64,000 bases of DNA. Source: Alkalibacillus silvisoli (GTDB lineage: Bacteria; Bacillota; Bacilli; Bacillales; Alkalibacillaceae). Below are positions 24,551-33,146 of this stretch, piece after piece. The DNA lies in contig NZ_BAAACZ010000005.1 in NCBI RefSeq assembly GCF_039521975.1, positions 62,001 to 126,000 of the forward strand. Direction: 5' to 3'. The first letter of the stretch is position 1. Each line of letters begins with the position of its first letter. The notes below the pieces were generated by a model, which saw nothing but the letters and a program-made list of their open reading frames with translations, made no database searches and was not told the DNA's origin. Position numbers and translations under genes: made by a program.

Positions 24551-24964
24551 ATCTCATCCTCCTAGATCATTTTACCGCCATAAATGTTGAAAAATCAGCT
24601 TTATCTTCTATATTAAACTCAAACAATTTTCGAAGCAATGATTAACCAACTTCTTCTACTCTATATTCGAGTGTTGTGACTCTTCAATCTTCACTAAAAA
24701 ACCTCCAAGTTGGCCTCCTTTCGTCTATTATAATGGAATAAATATAAAATTTCATATGTATGGTCCATGACAAGTTTGGCCGAACGCTCTAGTTTTACTG
24801 TTTATCACTCATATATTTTCATTTTCGCTCAATTATTTAAAAGTTTACGACAAATATTTTGTAATTCGCTTAGGAAAATAAAATATCGCTTCATTATTCT
24901 GTTCAACCGGTGCTCGCTCCAACCAAAAAAAGCAGGGGAAATTTTAATCCCCTGCCCTCTTTCT
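24551..24964. other. 414-bp gap with possible small decayed ORF (24567-24700, minus)
   Basis: Upstream of the dipeptidase, one minus-strand frame reads RVTTLEYRVEEVG, a TAA, then SLLRKLFEFNIEDKADFSTFMAVK and TGA at 24567-24569. It looks protein-like on both sides of the nonsense codon, and a second stop precedes RVTT. AAGGAGG and GGAGG motifs lie just upstream near 24700-24725. This could be a dead gene of ~45 codons or chance. The rest is AT-rich and includes the dipeptidase promoter region. Confidence 0.3.
24924..24958 (-). terminator. Terminator of the yceI gene
   Basis: GGCAGGGG pairs with CCCCTGCT around a 12-nt AT loop. TTTTTTGG follows on the minus strand. Confidence 0.85.
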
Positions 24965-25495
24965 TTACTCTTCAATTACAAATTCAAATGCAGCTTGTAG
25001 CTTGACATCTTTACCAATTAATACGCCGCCTGTTTCAAGTGGAGCATTCCAAGTTAGGCCGTAATCTTCACGGTTTACTGAACCTTCAACATCAAAACCA
25101 GCAACCATGTTACCACCCATCGGATCTTTCGCAACACCATTTGCTTCTACTTTAAACGTTTCTTCATTAGTAACCCCTTTAATCGTCACATCAGCTGTCA
25201 CTTCATATTCAGAGTCGCTAACTTTTTTAACTGATTTACTATTTAATGTAATCGTTGGGTAATTCTCCGTATCGAAAAAGTCACCTGACTTTAAGTGTCC
25301 GTTACGATCTTCATTATTTGTATCAATAGAATCAACTTGGATCGTCGCTTTCACACTTGCATTTTCTAAATCTTGAACATCTCCACTGACTTCAACATCA
25401 AAGTCATGGAATTCACCTTTCGCCTTAGATACCATCATGTGCTTCACTTGAAAAGCCACTGAACTGTGGACTTTGTCTAATGTTACAGTTGCCAT
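24965..25495 (-). CDS. YceI-family lipocalin-like protein
   Basis: 176 residues, no signal peptide, so cytoplasmic, unlike many proteobacterial YceI proteins. Family landmarks are LDKVHSSVAFQVKHMMVSKAKG at the start, DSIDTNNEDRNGHLKSGDFFD, the DVTIKGVT strand and VNREDYGLTWNAPLETGGVLIGKDV near the end. The fold binds an isoprenoid-quinone-like lipid in characterised members. The start is ATG 25495 (MATVTLDK), with GGAGGAA 7 nt upstream; the longer frame to 25522 reads into the operator. It is divergent from an HxlR repressor, with a palindromic operator on its promoter. Confidence 0.9.
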   Translation of the reverse strand: MATVTLDKVHSSVAFQVKHMMVSKAKGEFHDFDVEVSGDVQDLENASVKATIQVDSIDTNNEDRNGHLKSGDFFDTENYPTITLNSKSVKKVSDSEYEVTADVTIKGVTNEETFKVEANGVAKDPMGGNMVAGFDVEGSVNREDYGLTWNAPLETGGVLIGKDVKLQAAFEFVIEE

Positions 25496-25520
25496 ATAAA
25501 ATTCCTCCTCTTTTCTATTC

Positions 25521-25541
25521 ACTTACTTTATGTAAGTAAGT
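25521..25541. promoter_or_regulatory. HxlR-type operator in front of yceI
   Basis: A 21-bp imperfect palindrome with arms ACTTACTT and AAGTAAGT around a TATGT-type centre. It is identical in all 21 positions to 61478-61498 in front of the VOC dioxygenase. It starts at the last bases of the yceI -10 box and covers the transcription start, which is where a repressor would sit. Confidence 0.8.
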
Positions 25542-25567
25542 ATAAATAAAATAGTTAATATAGTCAA
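25539..25567 (-). promoter_or_regulatory. Sigma-A promoter of yceI
   Basis: On the minus strand TTGACT (25567-25562), 17 bp, TATACT (25544-25539). The operator overlaps its -10 box. The layout is the same as at the VOC dioxygenase promoter. Confidence 0.8.
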
Positions 25568-25630
25568 GTAAGTTTGTTATTTTCTTTTCAACGATTTTTG
25601 GTTATAATAGGAGATAAGAGGTGAAGACCT

Positions 25631-25945
25631 ATGGATCAATCAATTTGCCCTAGATTTGAAAGAGCTATATTTATTATGAACAAGCGTTGGACGACATTAA
25701 TTATCTTTCAACTACTTGAAGGATCTCAGCGCTTTTGTGAGATAGAGTCAACGATTGGAGTAAGTGGACGCGTTTTATCCGAACGCCTTAAAGATTTAGA
25801 AAAAGAAGGCATAGTCAAACGCTCCGTGTACGATGAAACACCGGTACGCATCGAATATTCTTTAACTGAAAAAGGCGAATCTTTAAAGCCAGCCCTTGAC
25901 CAAATTCAAATATGGGCTGAAACTTGGATCGAACCAAATAGTTAA
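25631..25945 (+). CDS. HxlR-family transcriptional regulator
   Basis: 104 residues, a winged helix of the HxlR/DUF24 type: MNKRWTTLIIFQLLEGSQRFCEIE, then the recognition region VSGRVLSERLKDLEKEGIVKR and the wing VRIEYSLTEKGESL. Cys6, in the position of the redox-sensing Cys of B. subtilis YodB, HypR and CatR-partner regulators, is present, with a second Cys at about residue 37. Such proteins are repressors inactivated by quinones, diamide or disulfide stress. It is divergent from yceI with the operator between them; it likely controls yceI and also the distant VOC dioxygenase. RBS GAGGTG precedes the ATG. Confidence 0.9.
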   Translation: MDQSICPRFERAIFIMNKRWTTLIIFQLLEGSQRFCEIESTIGVSGRVLSERLKDLEKEGIVKRSVYDETPVRIEYSLTEKGESLKPALDQIQIWAETWIEPNS

Positions 25946-26329
25946 TTAGTTCTGAGTATTAGGAATCAATTCCTAAAATTATTCCCTATTAACTAGTTCC
26001 CGAATTCTTTCGGGAACTTTTTTATTTAACTACTGTTCTTCCACCCCTCTAATACTCTACTATTATGTCACTTTAACTCGATAAACTAGGACAATGGTCT
26101 AGTGTTATTTTGTCAAAATTCATTGTCTAACTAGCAAAAAAGGCTTTAACCCCCACCAATACAGTGATCAACTACCTAATTATTATTTTTTGAATATTAG
26201 TTCTTTTGTATCAAGGAAACTTACGTCAACTAGCCGAATTATTTATAACGTAACCTTTATTTTTAAAAAGGAGGTCTCATTAGGATTATTTAACTATTTC
26301 AAAATATTTATAATGGAGGGAATGTAGTT
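25946..26329. other. 384-bp gap before the subtilase
   Basis: The left part holds the HxlR terminator. The remainder is AT-rich leader and promoter DNA of the protease gene, with an isolated AAAAAGGAGG motif at about 26266-26275, ~55 bp before the real RBS. It is not followed by a usable start. I see no other structure. Confidence 0.4.
25995..26026 (+). terminator. Terminator of the HxlR regulator gene
   Basis: GTTCCCGAA pairs with TTCGGGAAC around a tetraloop and is followed by TTTTTTATTT. Confidence 0.88.
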
Positions 26330-28867
26330 TTGAGAAAAGTATTAAGTAAACCGATTTTAATTTTACTTGCTTTAACACTAGTCTTAGGTACAATGGGCTT
26401 CTCCCCTGGAAATGGCAACGGTAATGGACCTGGGAATGGAATTGCTAACGGGATTAGCAACGGGAACGGAAATGGTAATGATAATGGTAATGGCAACGGA
26501 AATAATTCAGGTCAAAATTCAGGTGACCTACAACGCATAAGTGGTATTCATGGTGAGTTTGATCATGAATCAGAAGAAGAGTTAACTGTAATTGTAGAGC
26601 TAGAAGAACCATCAGTCTTACAAGCTAAACATAAAGGCGAACAACAACAAGATCGCGGTGACTTAGAGTTGCAACGACAAGATGTAATGGATGCAGCTAG
26701 TGAAGCCGCTCCTAGTAGTGAATTTAATCGTGAGTATGACTATGTCTTTAGCGGGTTTTCAGTTGAAGTTCAACAAAACGAAATTCGTGACTTAGCTGCT
26801 GTTGAAGGTGTCAATGCAGTATACCCGAACGTGACACATGAGGCTGAAATTCTCGAGTCAACTGAAATTGGTGCTCATGAAATTTCTCCTAATATGATGG
26901 ACAGTGCTCCTCATATTGGCGCGAACGATGCATGGGAGGAATTAGGCTATACGGGTGACGGGGTAACTGTCGCAGTTATTGACACTGGTGCTGACTACAC
27001 TCACCCTGACTTACAACATGCATTTGGTGATTATAAGGGCTGGGATTTCGTTGATAACAATGACGATCCTCAAGAAACACCAGCTGATGACCCACGAGGC
27101 GATGCGACAAATCACGGTTCTCACGTAGCTGGTACCGTAGCTGCTAACGGTGAGATCAAAGGTGTCGCACCAGATGCTACATTACTTGCTTACAGAGTAT
27201 TAGGTCCGGGTGGTAGTGGTGCAACAGATGATGTGATTGCAGGGATTGAACGTGCAGTTGAAGATGGTGCAGATGTCATGAACTTATCATTAGGTAATAC
27301 TTCTAATGACCCAGACTTCGCAACATCTATTGCTTTAGATAATGCAATGGCTGATGGTGTTGTAGCTGTAGCTTCAAACGGCAACAGCGGTCCAGCTGAT
27401 TGGACAGTTGGTTCTCCAGGTACAAGCCGTGATGCCATTTCTGTAGGTGCAACAGAGCTTCCATATATGACTTATGATTCTTCTATGTCAACGCCTAGTG
27501 GATATGACTACTCAACAGCCAATGTTATGGGTCACCCTGGTGAGGAAGCATTAATGGCTTTAAATGAAGGCGAGTTCGAGTTTGAATATGTCGGATTAGG
27601 CGCACCTTCTGATTTTGATGGTGTTGATATGGAGGGTAAGATTGCGTTAATTGAACGTGGTGAATACGCATTTGTTGAAAAAGCTGAAAACGCAAAAGAA
27701 GCTGGTGCTGTCGGTGCTGTTATTTTTAACAATGAACCAGGTGAACAACCTGATGTTCCAGGCATGGCAGTTCCAACTATTAAACTATCTCAAGATGATG
27801 GTAGTGTCATGCTCCAAGAACTCGAATCTGGAAATAACACTGTTTCTTTTGATCTCGCTGAATCTGGTATGATGGGTGAAACAGTTGCAGACTTCTCTTC
27901 TCGTGGACCAGTTACAGACACGTGGATGATTAAACCAGATGTTTCAGCTCCTGGTGTAAACATTGTAAGTACTGTACCAACTCATAACCCAGATGACCCT
28001 TATGGCTATGCAGCTATGCAAGGTACAAGCATGTCAGCACCACACGTAGCCGGTGCAGCAGCTTTATTAGTTCAAGCAAACCCTAATTGGGATACACAAG
28101 AAGTAAAAGGTGCTCTTATGAACACTGCAGAAACGCTATATGATGAGAATGGCGATCGTTATCCTCATAACACACAAGGTGCAGGAAGCATCCGTGTTGT
28201 TGAAGCGATTACGACTGAAACATTAATGGCACCTGGTTCTTACTCTTTCGGAACTTTTGAAAAAGAAAATGGTAAACAAGTCGAACGTCAACACTTTGAA
28301 ATTGAGAATCTTTCTGATGAAAGAAAGCGTTTTGACATGGATGTAGAATTATTCGATGGGGAAGATCACATAAAAGTTATGACGAGCAACAACTTAAATG
28401 TTAATCCTGGTAGTACTCAAAAAGTGAACATGAACGTTCAAGTTGATGCAAGTGGTCTTGAAGGCGGTTATTATGAAGGATTAATCACGTTAACCCATGA
28501 TGATGAAATCGTTGAAATTCCAACCATCCTATTTGTCCAAGACCCATATGAAGTTTTCCCGATTGAAGACTTACTAGATTTCGGAAACTTTGAGCTAAAT
28601 AACGGCATTTTCGATGTGACGTTAGGATTTAACTATGATATTGACTATGTTGACTTTGTCATTTATGATTCAAGTCTGGCTGCTGGGGCATTAATTCACG
28701 GTGTTGATGATCAAGCTGAAGGTGAACATCAATACCAAATTGATGCAAATGATATTTTACCGCTTCTTCCAATTGTTTTACCATCTGATTCATATAACTT
28801 TGTTGTATTCGTTGGTAAGGATGGTGCAGAAGAAGGTTGGGTTTTAGGTGAATTTGAATTAGATTAA
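26330..28867 (+). CDS. Secreted subtilisin-like serine protease (S8, Vpr-type with PA domain)
   Basis: 845 residues from a TTG start with GGAGGG 9 nt upstream. Order: signal peptide (about 1-25); a Gly/Asn tandem region (26-60); an I9-type propeptide (about 75-170); and the S8 catalytic domain. The triad is Asp218 (AVIDTGADYTHPD), His262 (NHGSHVAGT) and Ser567 (GTSMSAPHVAG). A PA domain is inserted at about 400-510 (GKIALIERGEYAFVEKAENA), and a C-terminal beta-sandwich lies at about 630-845. This matches the extracellular Vpr family. The surface is highly acidic, fitting activity in salt. It is monocistronic. Extracellular protein degradation would feed the peptidase and amino-acid lyase genes elsewhere in the window. 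Confidence 0.93.
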   Translation: MRKVLSKPILILLALTLVLGTMGFSPGNGNGNGPGNGIANGISNGNGNGNDNGNGNGNNSGQNSGDLQRISGIHGEFDHESEEELTVIVELEEPSVLQAKHKGEQQQDRGDLELQRQDVMDAASEAAPSSEFNREYDYVFSGFSVEVQQNEIRDLAAVEGVNAVYPNVTHEAEILESTEIGAHEISPNMMDSAPHIGANDAWEELGYTGDGVTVAVIDTGADYTHPDLQHAFGDYKGWDFVDNNDDPQETPADDPRGDATNHGSHVAGTVAANGEIKGVAPDATLLAYRVLGPGGSGATDDVIAGIERAVEDGADVMNLSLGNTSNDPDFATSIALDNAMADGVVAVASNGNSGPADWTVGSPGTSRDAISVGATELPYMTYDSSMSTPSGYDYSTANVMGHPGEEALMALNEGEFEFEYVGLGAPSDFDGVDMEGKIALIERGEYAFVEKAENAKEAGAVGAVIFNNEPGEQPDVPGMAVPTIKLSQDDGSVMLQELESGNNTVSFDLAESGMMGETVADFSSRGPVTDTWMIKPDVSAPGVNIVSTVPTHNPDDPYGYAAMQGTSMSAPHVAGAAALLVQANPNWDTQEVKGALMNTAETLYDENGDRYPHNTQGAGSIRVVEAITTETLMAPGSYSFGTFEKENGKQVERQHFEIENLSDERKRFDMDVELFDGEDHIKVMTSNNLNVNPGSTQKVNMNVQVDASGLEGGYYEGLITLTHDDEIVEIPTILFVQDPYEVFPIEDLLDFGNFELNNGIFDVTLGFNYDIDYVDFVIYDSSLAAGALIHGVDDQAEGEHQYQIDANDILPLLPIVLPSDSYNFVVFVGKDGAEEGWVLGEFELD

Positions 28868-28872
28868 GACAA

Positions 28873-28906
28873 AAAGGATGAGCTTAAAGGGCTCATCCTT
28901 TTTTAT
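28873..28906 (+). terminator. Terminator of the subtilase gene
   Basis: AAGGATGAGC pairs with GCTCATCCTT and is followed by TTTTTA, 5 bp after the stop. Confidence 0.88.
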
Positions 28907-28943
28907 CCTTTAATTTATATTCTTTTAAGAACAATCAACAGCC

Positions 28944-29102
28944 TTAATAAGGCGTAAAGGAACCCTTTAATTTATTTTTATACCTTTCTAACTTTTTAAT
29001 TCGTTTGAAAGTTAATAAAGAGCAAATCGTTGCAATTATTAGCATCAACTCATGCTGTTCTCCGCGGTTATCGATTATACGATAGCTTTTAAGGTTATTC
29101 AT
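28944..29102 (-). CDS. Small basic protein of unknown function (52 aa)
   Basis: Reads MNNLKSYRIIDNRGEQHELML and continues with a hydrophobic stretch (IIATICSLLTF) and a Lys/Arg-rich tail ending GSFTPY. RBS GGAGGTTG lies 4-5 nt before the ATG. The hydrophobic middle may be a short membrane segment. It follows the GIY-YIG gene by 64 bp in the same direction. Its coding status rests on RBS and frame only. Confidence 0.5.
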   Translation of the reverse strand: MNNLKSYRIIDNRGEQHELMLIIATICSLLTFKRIKKLERYKNKLKGSFTPY

Positions 29103-29166
29103 AGTCAACCTCCATTATAAGTCATAATTAATATACATTTTACCATACGACCCAGCAGTTTAACGT

Positions 29167-29403
29167 TTATTTAACTAACTCCTTTTTCTCTTGCTTACTC
29201 AACTTCTTAATCGCCACTTCTCGCTTCATGGCTTCTGATTTCGTTTCGAATTCTTCTTGATAAACAAGTTTAACCGGAAGCTTTGCGCGTGTATATTTCG
29301 CTGCTTCTCCTCTTTGATGTTTAGCCACACGTAATGAAACATCATTCGTATAGCCTGTATATAGCGATCCATCTTTACAGCGTAACATGTATATATAATA
29401 CAT
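29167..29403 (-). CDS. GIY-YIG domain protein (UPF0213/YazA-like)
   Basis: 78 residues, a minimal GIY-YIG nuclease fold: YYIYMLRCKDGSLYTGYTND supplies the GIY...YTG strands, then the Arg in VAKHQRGEAAKYTRAKLPV and the Glu in SEAMKREVAIKKLS. Proteins of this size (YazA, YhbQ) are thought to act on DNA, but their role is not firmly known. RBS AAAGGAAG. It lies 26 bp behind the cyclotransferase-like gene, probably in the same operon. Confidence 0.88.
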   Translation of the reverse strand: MYYIYMLRCKDGSLYTGYTNDVSLRVAKHQRGEAAKYTRAKLPVKLVYQEEFETKSEAMKREVAIKKLSKQEKKELVK

Positions 29404-29429
29404 ACCTATAACTTCCTTTCTATTACCCT

Positions 29430-30266
29430 TTAAAAAAGTCGTCTTGCTCTTAATCTTACTCTCTTCAAATACTCATCACTAACATCCGGTGCACCACCGC
29501 GTAAAATCTCAGTCAAATAATGATCTGGTGGTGCGACCTCATCTTTTTTATCAATTACAATAAAAGTGAGCATCGGGACTAATTCACCGTGAAACTTTAC
29601 ATCCACGATCGCCGGGCGATACATTCCAGAATGTACGCCTTCTCGTTCATACAAATAATCACGTGCCGCTTCGGTAATCTCATAGACAATCCCTTCAACA
29701 ACTTCACGTTCAACTTCCACAATGTCTGCACGCCCACCATCCGGACGATTGACTGTAAACTGCAGTTCATATCCTTTCAAATAGCCAACACCCAAGCGTT
29801 CAAACTCTTTAAGCTTATCAGCCAAGTTAATCCGCTCATCATCCATACAAGAACCATAGGCAAAATAATACGGCACATTATTTTTCAACTGTTGGTCTAA
29901 TCGCCAGTTGCCAAACGCCACTTCTCGTAATCCTTCTGCTTTCCAAGCTTCATAATAATATGTATACGCCTTGAGTCGACCAAGATCCGTTTCAACCTCT
30001 ACCACTTTTCGTTCATAGTGCGATTCTCCATCTGGAACATAGCCTTCTAATTTATCGATCTCTATCATCAATTCATCCGAAATACGATACAACTCACCAT
30101 AAACTTGTTGATCAGAACCCAACACTAACGCTGGATAACCATTTGTCGTATCAACTAAATGACCTTTAACCCACGCCACTTTCGCCGAACAGTTCGCTTC
30201 TTCAATCAATCTATGATTTCTTTCACCAAATAATAATGTCCCATACACAAACACATAATGCTCCAC
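29430..30266 (-). CDS. Two-domain gamma-glutamylcyclotransferase-like (AIG2/GGCT) protein
   Basis: 278 residues formed by two GGCT-fold domains. The first (about 1-115) has HYVFVYGTLLFGERNHRL and the acidic DKLEGY. The second (about 133-265) has YYFAYGSCMDDERI and YLYEREGVHSGMYRP, with the Glu expected to act as catalytic base. Proteins of this type release 5-oxoproline from gamma-glutamyl amines. The start is GTG 30266 (VEHYVFVYGT), 5 nt after GGGAGGG; the longer frame to 30281 has no RBS. It leads a short operon with the GIY-YIG gene. Confidence 0.82.
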   Translation of the reverse strand: MEHYVFVYGTLLFGERNHRLIEEANCSAKVAWVKGHLVDTTNGYPALVLGSDQQVYGELYRISDELMIEIDKLEGYVPDGESHYERKVVEVETDLGRLKAYTYYYEAWKAEGLREVAFGNWRLDQQLKNNVPYYFAYGSCMDDERINLADKLKEFERLGVGYLKGYELQFTVNRPDGGRADIVEVEREVVEGIVYEITEAARDYLYEREGVHSGMYRPAIVDVKFHGELVPMLTFIVIDKKDEVAPPDHYLTEILRGGAPDVSDEYLKRVRLRARRLF

Positions 30267-30372
30267 TACTAACCCTCCCACTTTATCTTTAATACTAATT
30301 TAAAATCCCGTCACTGTCACCGTTTCAATGGTAAACTTTTTGGCAACAATGAGGATGAAAAGGAGTGATTGC

Positions 30373-30975
30373 ATGCTTCAAATTGCTTTAACTGTCGTAC
30401 TACTAGTTGGTGCGGTCCATCTATTAATCATCAACCGTAAAAAACATAAACAAAACCAGCAAGTCTATCACCTATTAGATCAAAGCAAAGACTTAAAACA
30501 AACACTCGCGATGGGGCTCTACTATCGATTCAATTTCAAAAAGGACTCTGAAACAGGTGAATTCACCGAGCAAGTAAGTAACCATTTTATTCAACAAGTC
30601 GAATATGAATTCGAAGACTTTGTCGCTAAAGTAATGGAAAATAAGTTTGGAGGCGAGTCGGTTGTGACTGGCACGATTGGCGACTATGGCGTTGACATCC
30701 GCCATCACCGAGACGACGGGCTATACCTTGGTCAAGTCAAAGCACACAAAAATGACATCCCTTTCGACCCAATTGCGATCATCCATTCCAACATCGTTCA
30801 AGAGAAAGCTGAAGGTGGATTCATCGTTACGACAAGTGACTTCACACCACAAGCACGAAAATACGCACAATCATTAAATATCGAGCTCATAAACGGCGAG
30901 CAATTCGTTAGCTATTTACTCGAAAGCCTAAAAAGCGGAGAACAACAACTATTCGGTCAGCCGAAAGAAGCTTAA
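30373..30975 (+). CDS. Membrane-anchored Mrr-type restriction-endonuclease-fold protein
   Basis: 200 residues from ATG 30373, with AAGGAG 7 nt upstream. One N-terminal TM (LQIALTVVLLVGAVHLLII) is followed by a coiled polar stretch and a PD-(D/E)xK nuclease domain of the Mrr_cat type. DYGVDIRHH gives the Asp and LGQVKAHKND gives the Q-x-K, followed by GGFIVTTSDFTPQARKYAQSLNIELINGEQF, the usual tail. Related membrane-tethered proteins are widespread in Bacilli. They may cut modified or incoming DNA at the membrane, but this is not established. It is monocistronic, divergent from the cyclotransferase gene. Confidence 0.82.
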   Translation: MLQIALTVVLLVGAVHLLIINRKKHKQNQQVYHLLDQSKDLKQTLAMGLYYRFNFKKDSETGEFTEQVSNHFIQQVEYEFEDFVAKVMENKFGGESVVTGTIGDYGVDIRHHRDDGLYLGQVKAHKNDIPFDPIAIIHSNIVQEKAEGGFIVTTSDFTPQARKYAQSLNIELINGEQFVSYLLESLKSGEQQLFGQPKEA

Positions 30976-31208
30976 TTAAACACTCGAATGATTCGTTCGC
31001 TCAAATAATTTCAGTTTCGCACCATTAATGTGAAATGAGTAAAATTTAAAAAAACCGCTCAATCCACAATATAATCTATGTAAAAATATAGGTACATTAC
31101 GCTTAGCTTCTGATTCTATGTTTCACCTTAAAATAATAGCTGTAATCTTGACCTCTTAATTATATTTCTCGTTCTAAACTCAACGATCCTCCTCAAAGTC
31201 AACCCGAC

Positions 31209-31242
31209 ACAAAAAATGCCAAACCTTTTACAGTTTAGCATC
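31209..31242 (-). terminator. Terminator of the decayed deacetylase gene
   Basis: TGCTAAACTG-type arm pairs with GGTTTGGCA around an 8-nt loop, with TTTTTTG following on the minus strand, directly after the stop at 31248. Confidence 0.75.
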
Positions 31243-31247
31243 TCTTA

Positions 31248-32034
31248 TTACAATCCATGATGAATCCATCTAAATTCTGGCACAAGCTCAGAAACGGTTA
31301 CAAACTCCACTTCATCTTCTACTTCCTCGATCCACTCTTTCAATACTGTAGCCGTTTCTTCAACTGGTCTTCCTACATGACCAATCGCAACACATTCATC
31401 ATAATCCTCAAGGCCGCTCTTGAATCGCCTGGCACTGCTCAGTAATATGCCCTACATCCGCCACATCATCTAAAAAGATATGATTCTCAACAATCGGAAC
31501 GCCCAACTTTTCCGCGACATCCGGTGACAAACTGAAATAATTGGACTTACTATCAACATACATTAATCCATTCTCTTGTAATACTTCAAATACTATATTC
31601 ATGATTCTCTCATCAACTGTCACAACAGATCCCATGTGATTATTAATACCTACAGCATAGGGTAGGGCACGTCATCAGCCGCTTCTTTCACTTTTGTTCT
31701 AATCTCATAATCACTCATCTGTGTCGTAATTGCTCCAGGACCTAACTGACGTGATGTTCCTGGAGGCCCTTCCATCGACAAGTGGACAATGACTTCATGA
31801 CCTTCTTCATAAGCCACCGAAGCCTCTTCTTGTGTATGTTCAGAAAATGGCATCACCGCAACCGTCAACGGAACTGGCAAATCAAGAATATCCTCTGTCC
31901 CGGCCATATCGTTTCCTAAATCATCAAATTATGATCGCGACTTTCTTAGGCTGAGTATCTTCTTCACCAGATACATCAAGCGCGAACATATAAATCATCA
32001 TTAATACCACACATAAGACAACAACACGCTTCAC
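31248..32034 (-). pseudogene. Divergent polysaccharide deacetylase (YibQ-like), inactivated by three frameshifts
   Basis: Starting at GTG 32034 (GAAGGG 9 nt before), MKRVVVLCVVLMMIYMFAL is a signal peptide. The protein then reads KKVAIIIDDLGNDMAGTEDI after removal of one T (plus-strand AAA at 31926-31928). LPVPLTVAVMPFSEHT, HEVIVHLSMEG and GINNHMGS are the hallmark blocks of the divergent deacetylase family. GINNHMGS is reached only after undoing a 5-bp tandem duplication (31658-31667). A third shift lies near 31411-31416, before DYDECVAIGHVGRP. The end is FRWIHHGL at 31248. Two shorter open pieces (31408-31635, 31650-31907) are fragments of this one gene. Confidence 0.82.
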
Positions 32035-32146
32035 CCTACCACGCCCTTCATTTCATTGTTGTCTTATTATTTCCATTAGAAAAAAGCTTATACCGCTCTG
32101 ATTGTGACTCTATGTTTCATACAACAATATCATGAAAGCTCTTCCT

Positions 32147-32306
32147 CTACCATAAAATAATAATGAGATACACCAACACAAAAATGAAGATCGAAATATA
32201 ATTAATCGTCCGTTGAAATTTAGGTCGCAAATAATAAGCCAAAAAACTTAATAAAACAAATACCAACTATGAAAATGAATAACATGACAATATCAAAGAC
32301 CACCAT
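32147..32306 (-). pseudogene. Small membrane protein gene with one frameshift
   Basis: From ATG 32306 (AAGGTGG just upstream): MVVFDIVMLFIFIVG, then a one-base shift, then VFVLLSFLAYYLRPKFQRTI and a second hydrophobic segment ending LIIILW before TAG. Repaired it would be ~52 residues with two TM segments. Length 160 is one over a multiple of three, consistent with one inserted base. It lies upstream of the decayed deacetylase and in the same direction. Confidence 0.5.
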
Positions 32307-32557
32307 ACCCCACCTTTCAAATACAACCTGCTAACTAGCTAAATTCTCTTGAACCTTTGATATTAGTCAAACATGTATATTCTAAAAGTCAGAACAACGA
32401 CTCACCTCAAGATCATCACAGTCCATTTCCCTTTACAAATATACTAAAGAGTAAATTAAATCGCCAACTAAATTTTTCACAAAGTACAAAATATTATCAT
32501 TTTAGTGCACAGTTTTGTTAAAATAGATTTAATTTGTTGGATAAAGGTGGAAAAGGA

Positions 32558-32902
32558 ATGATTATCGAACTAACACGCTTTCGGGTAAAAGAAGGAAAAG
32601 AACATCGCGCCAATGAATGGTTAGACTTTCTAAATGATCATATGGAAGATGTGTTACTCACATTAGAAGGTGAAAAAATGTATGTCGAAAATATATTTCG
32701 TGAAACGGTAGATGGTATCGACTATTTATACTGGTATTCTATTGAGGGTGAAGATGGTCAAGATGTAGAAGAGTCAGAGCATTGGGTTGATCAGAAGCAT
32801 TTGAAGTACTGGAAGGAATGTATTGATGAATCCTATGAACCTGTAGATTTAGATTTAGAGGTGACAATGATTCCTAAGCACATTCGTGAGATCTTAGGGT
32901 AA
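32558..32902 (+). CDS. DUF6176-family protein
   Basis: 114 residues from ATG 32558, with AAGGTGG 8 nt upstream; the frame's earlier TTG at 32534 has no RBS. The sequence MIIELTRFRVKEGKEHRANEW, with many Glu/Asp and the block LYWYSIEGEDGQDVEESEHW, matches a small conserved family now named DUF6176, which has a ferredoxin-like dimeric alpha/beta-barrel look. No activity is known. It is followed 11 bp later by a small membrane protein gene, so the two are likely co-transcribed. Confidence 0.75.
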   Translation: MIIELTRFRVKEGKEHRANEWLDFLNDHMEDVLLTLEGEKMYVENIFRETVDGIDYLYWYSIEGEDGQDVEESEHWVDQKHLKYWKECIDESYEPVDLDLEVTMIPKHIREILG

Positions 32903-32913
32903 GGAGTGTTAAA

Positions 32914-33099
32914 ATGGATACAAAACAACTGGATACCTTATTCATCATCGCGATATCCATTAGCGTCCCACTGTGTATTATAATTCCAATACTAGATATC
33001 ATCTTCACCCTACCGCCAGTCCTGTTATATACACTACTGCCATTCGGCATCATACTAGCCTTAATCGCCATTGTTTCATCTATTATGCGAATAAAATAA
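32914..33099 (+). CDS. Small two-TM membrane protein (61 aa)
   Basis: MDTKQLDTLF followed by two hydrophobic helices (about 10-30 and 36-57) broken by a Pro-rich turn (TLPPVLLY), ending MRIK. RBS AAGGAG lies 8 nt before the ATG. It is 11 bp behind the DUF6176 gene and ahead of a terminator. Confidence 0.72.
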   Translation: MDTKQLDTLFIIAISISVPLCIIIPILDIIFTLPPVLLYTLLPFGIILALIAIVSSIMRIK

Positions 33100-33113
33100 T
33101 CAAATAAAAATAA

Positions 33114-33146
33114 AAACGTACCGAGAACAACTCGGGTACGTTTTAG
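33114..33146. terminator. Bidirectional terminator between convergent genes
   Basis: AAAACGTACCGAG pairs with CTCGGGTACGTTTT around a 5-nt loop. A and T runs flank both sides. Confidence 0.85.

Noticed and set aside
31408..31907. Two separate small genes on the minus strand
   Set aside because: They are pieces of one frameshifted deacetylase gene that joins once the lesions are undone.
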